From NCBI RefSeq assembly GCF_008042075.1, contig NZ_RDBN01000053.1, positions 1,419,575 to 1,452,722 on the forward strand: 33,148 nt of DNA, read 5' to 3'. A program made the translations under genes and the position numbers. Below the pieces are notes generated by a model that did not search any database, had not been told where the DNA came from, and saw only the letters and a program-made list of their open reading frames with translations. Numbering within the stretch: the stretch's first letter is position 1; the number at the start of each line of letters is the position of its first letter. This DNA is from Streptomyces sp. UW30. GTDB taxonomy: Bacteria > Actinomycetota > Actinomycetes > Streptomycetales > Streptomycetaceae. Positions 32,853-33,148 of the stretch are shown one piece after another.

Positions 32853-33148
32853 GCCACACAGCCGTTCCCGCCAAGCGCCCCAACTCCCTCAAGGGCGGCC
32901 AGCTGCCGAAGTGGGCCCCGTGGGGGATCGCCGCGGGTTCCATCGCGGTCTCCATCGGCCTCAGCCTGGCCTTCGGGATCGACAGCAAGGTCCAGTGGGG
33001 CCTGATCGCCGCGATCCTCTACGTGCTCGGTACGTATGTCATCTCGACGGTCGTCGAGAACCGCCGCCAGGCCAAGGACCGCATCGCCACCTCGCTGGTC
33101 TGGGTCGCCTTCCTGATCGCCGTGGTGCCGCTCGCGTCGCTGATCTGG
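32849..33148 (+). CDS. pstA: Phosphate ABC transporter permease PstA (N-terminal part)
   Basis: The first 100 codons only; the gene runs off the window. It begins MSHTAVPAKRPNSLKGG after an ATGA overlap with pstC. Three hydrophobic stretches are visible: AAGSIAVSIGLSLAFG, LIAAILYVLGTYVIS and LVWVAFLIAVVPLASLIW. That fits the N-terminal membrane region of actinobacterial PstA, which carries extra segments ahead of the core. The expected next gene beyond the window is pstB. Confidence 0.93.
   Translation, partial: MSHTAVPAKRPNSLKGGQLPKWAPWGIAAGSIAVSIGLSLAFGIDSKVQWGLIAAILYVLGTYVISTVVENRRQAKDRIATSLVWVAFLIAVVPLASLIW

Overview
The window is chromosomal DNA from a Streptomyces or a very close relative. 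The evidence is the very high G+C with strong third-position GC bias, many GTG starts, ATGA/GTGA gene overlaps, a mycothiol synthase gene (actinobacteria only), and the order ppk, CHAD gene, Nudix gene, pstS, pstC, pstA, which from memory matches the Streptomyces phosphate region. Only one TTA codon was found in any gene. No rRNA, tRNA, CRISPR array, insertion sequence or prophage was seen, and no gene-free gap exceeds about 300 bases.

Layout. 1-97 is an exact inverted copy of 1197-1293, probably a library or assembly artefact at a contig end. 101-2295 is an OmpR-type two-component pair. 2390-3072 is a probable RHH/PIN toxin-antitoxin pair, followed by a possible gene remnant and a GNAT acetyltransferase. 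4212-5180 is an ECF sigma factor with an NTF2-like tail, convergent with a lipoprotein plus MMPL transporter pair (5293-8046). 8268-10343 is a secreted pectate lyase/pectinesterase fusion and 10486-11253 a Tat-type beta-carbonic anhydrase.

The most unusual block is 11323-18709. Leftward runs a tiny, very basic peptide gene followed by a half-transporter-type ABC exporter. Rightward, across an AT-rich divergent promoter region with palindromes, runs a Trypco2-like gene and a 1621-residue trypsin-NACHT-HEAT protein. The rightward pair has the architecture of the NLR-like NTP-dependent conflict systems of multicellular bacteria. It also carries the window's only TTA codon, which suggests bldA control.

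From 18666 on the content is housekeeping and envelope: a DUF2993 protein, a secreted 5'-nucleotidase, mshD, and a YtrA-type GntR regulator with a large palindromic operator heading an ABC operon with two paralogous permeases. Last is the phosphate/polyphosphate block: ppk, a CHAD protein and a Nudix hydrolase, then a PHO-box promoter, pstS, an intercistronic hairpin, pstC and the start of pstA, which is cut by the window end. Together these cover phosphate uptake, polyphosphate storage and phosphate scavenging (nucleotidase).
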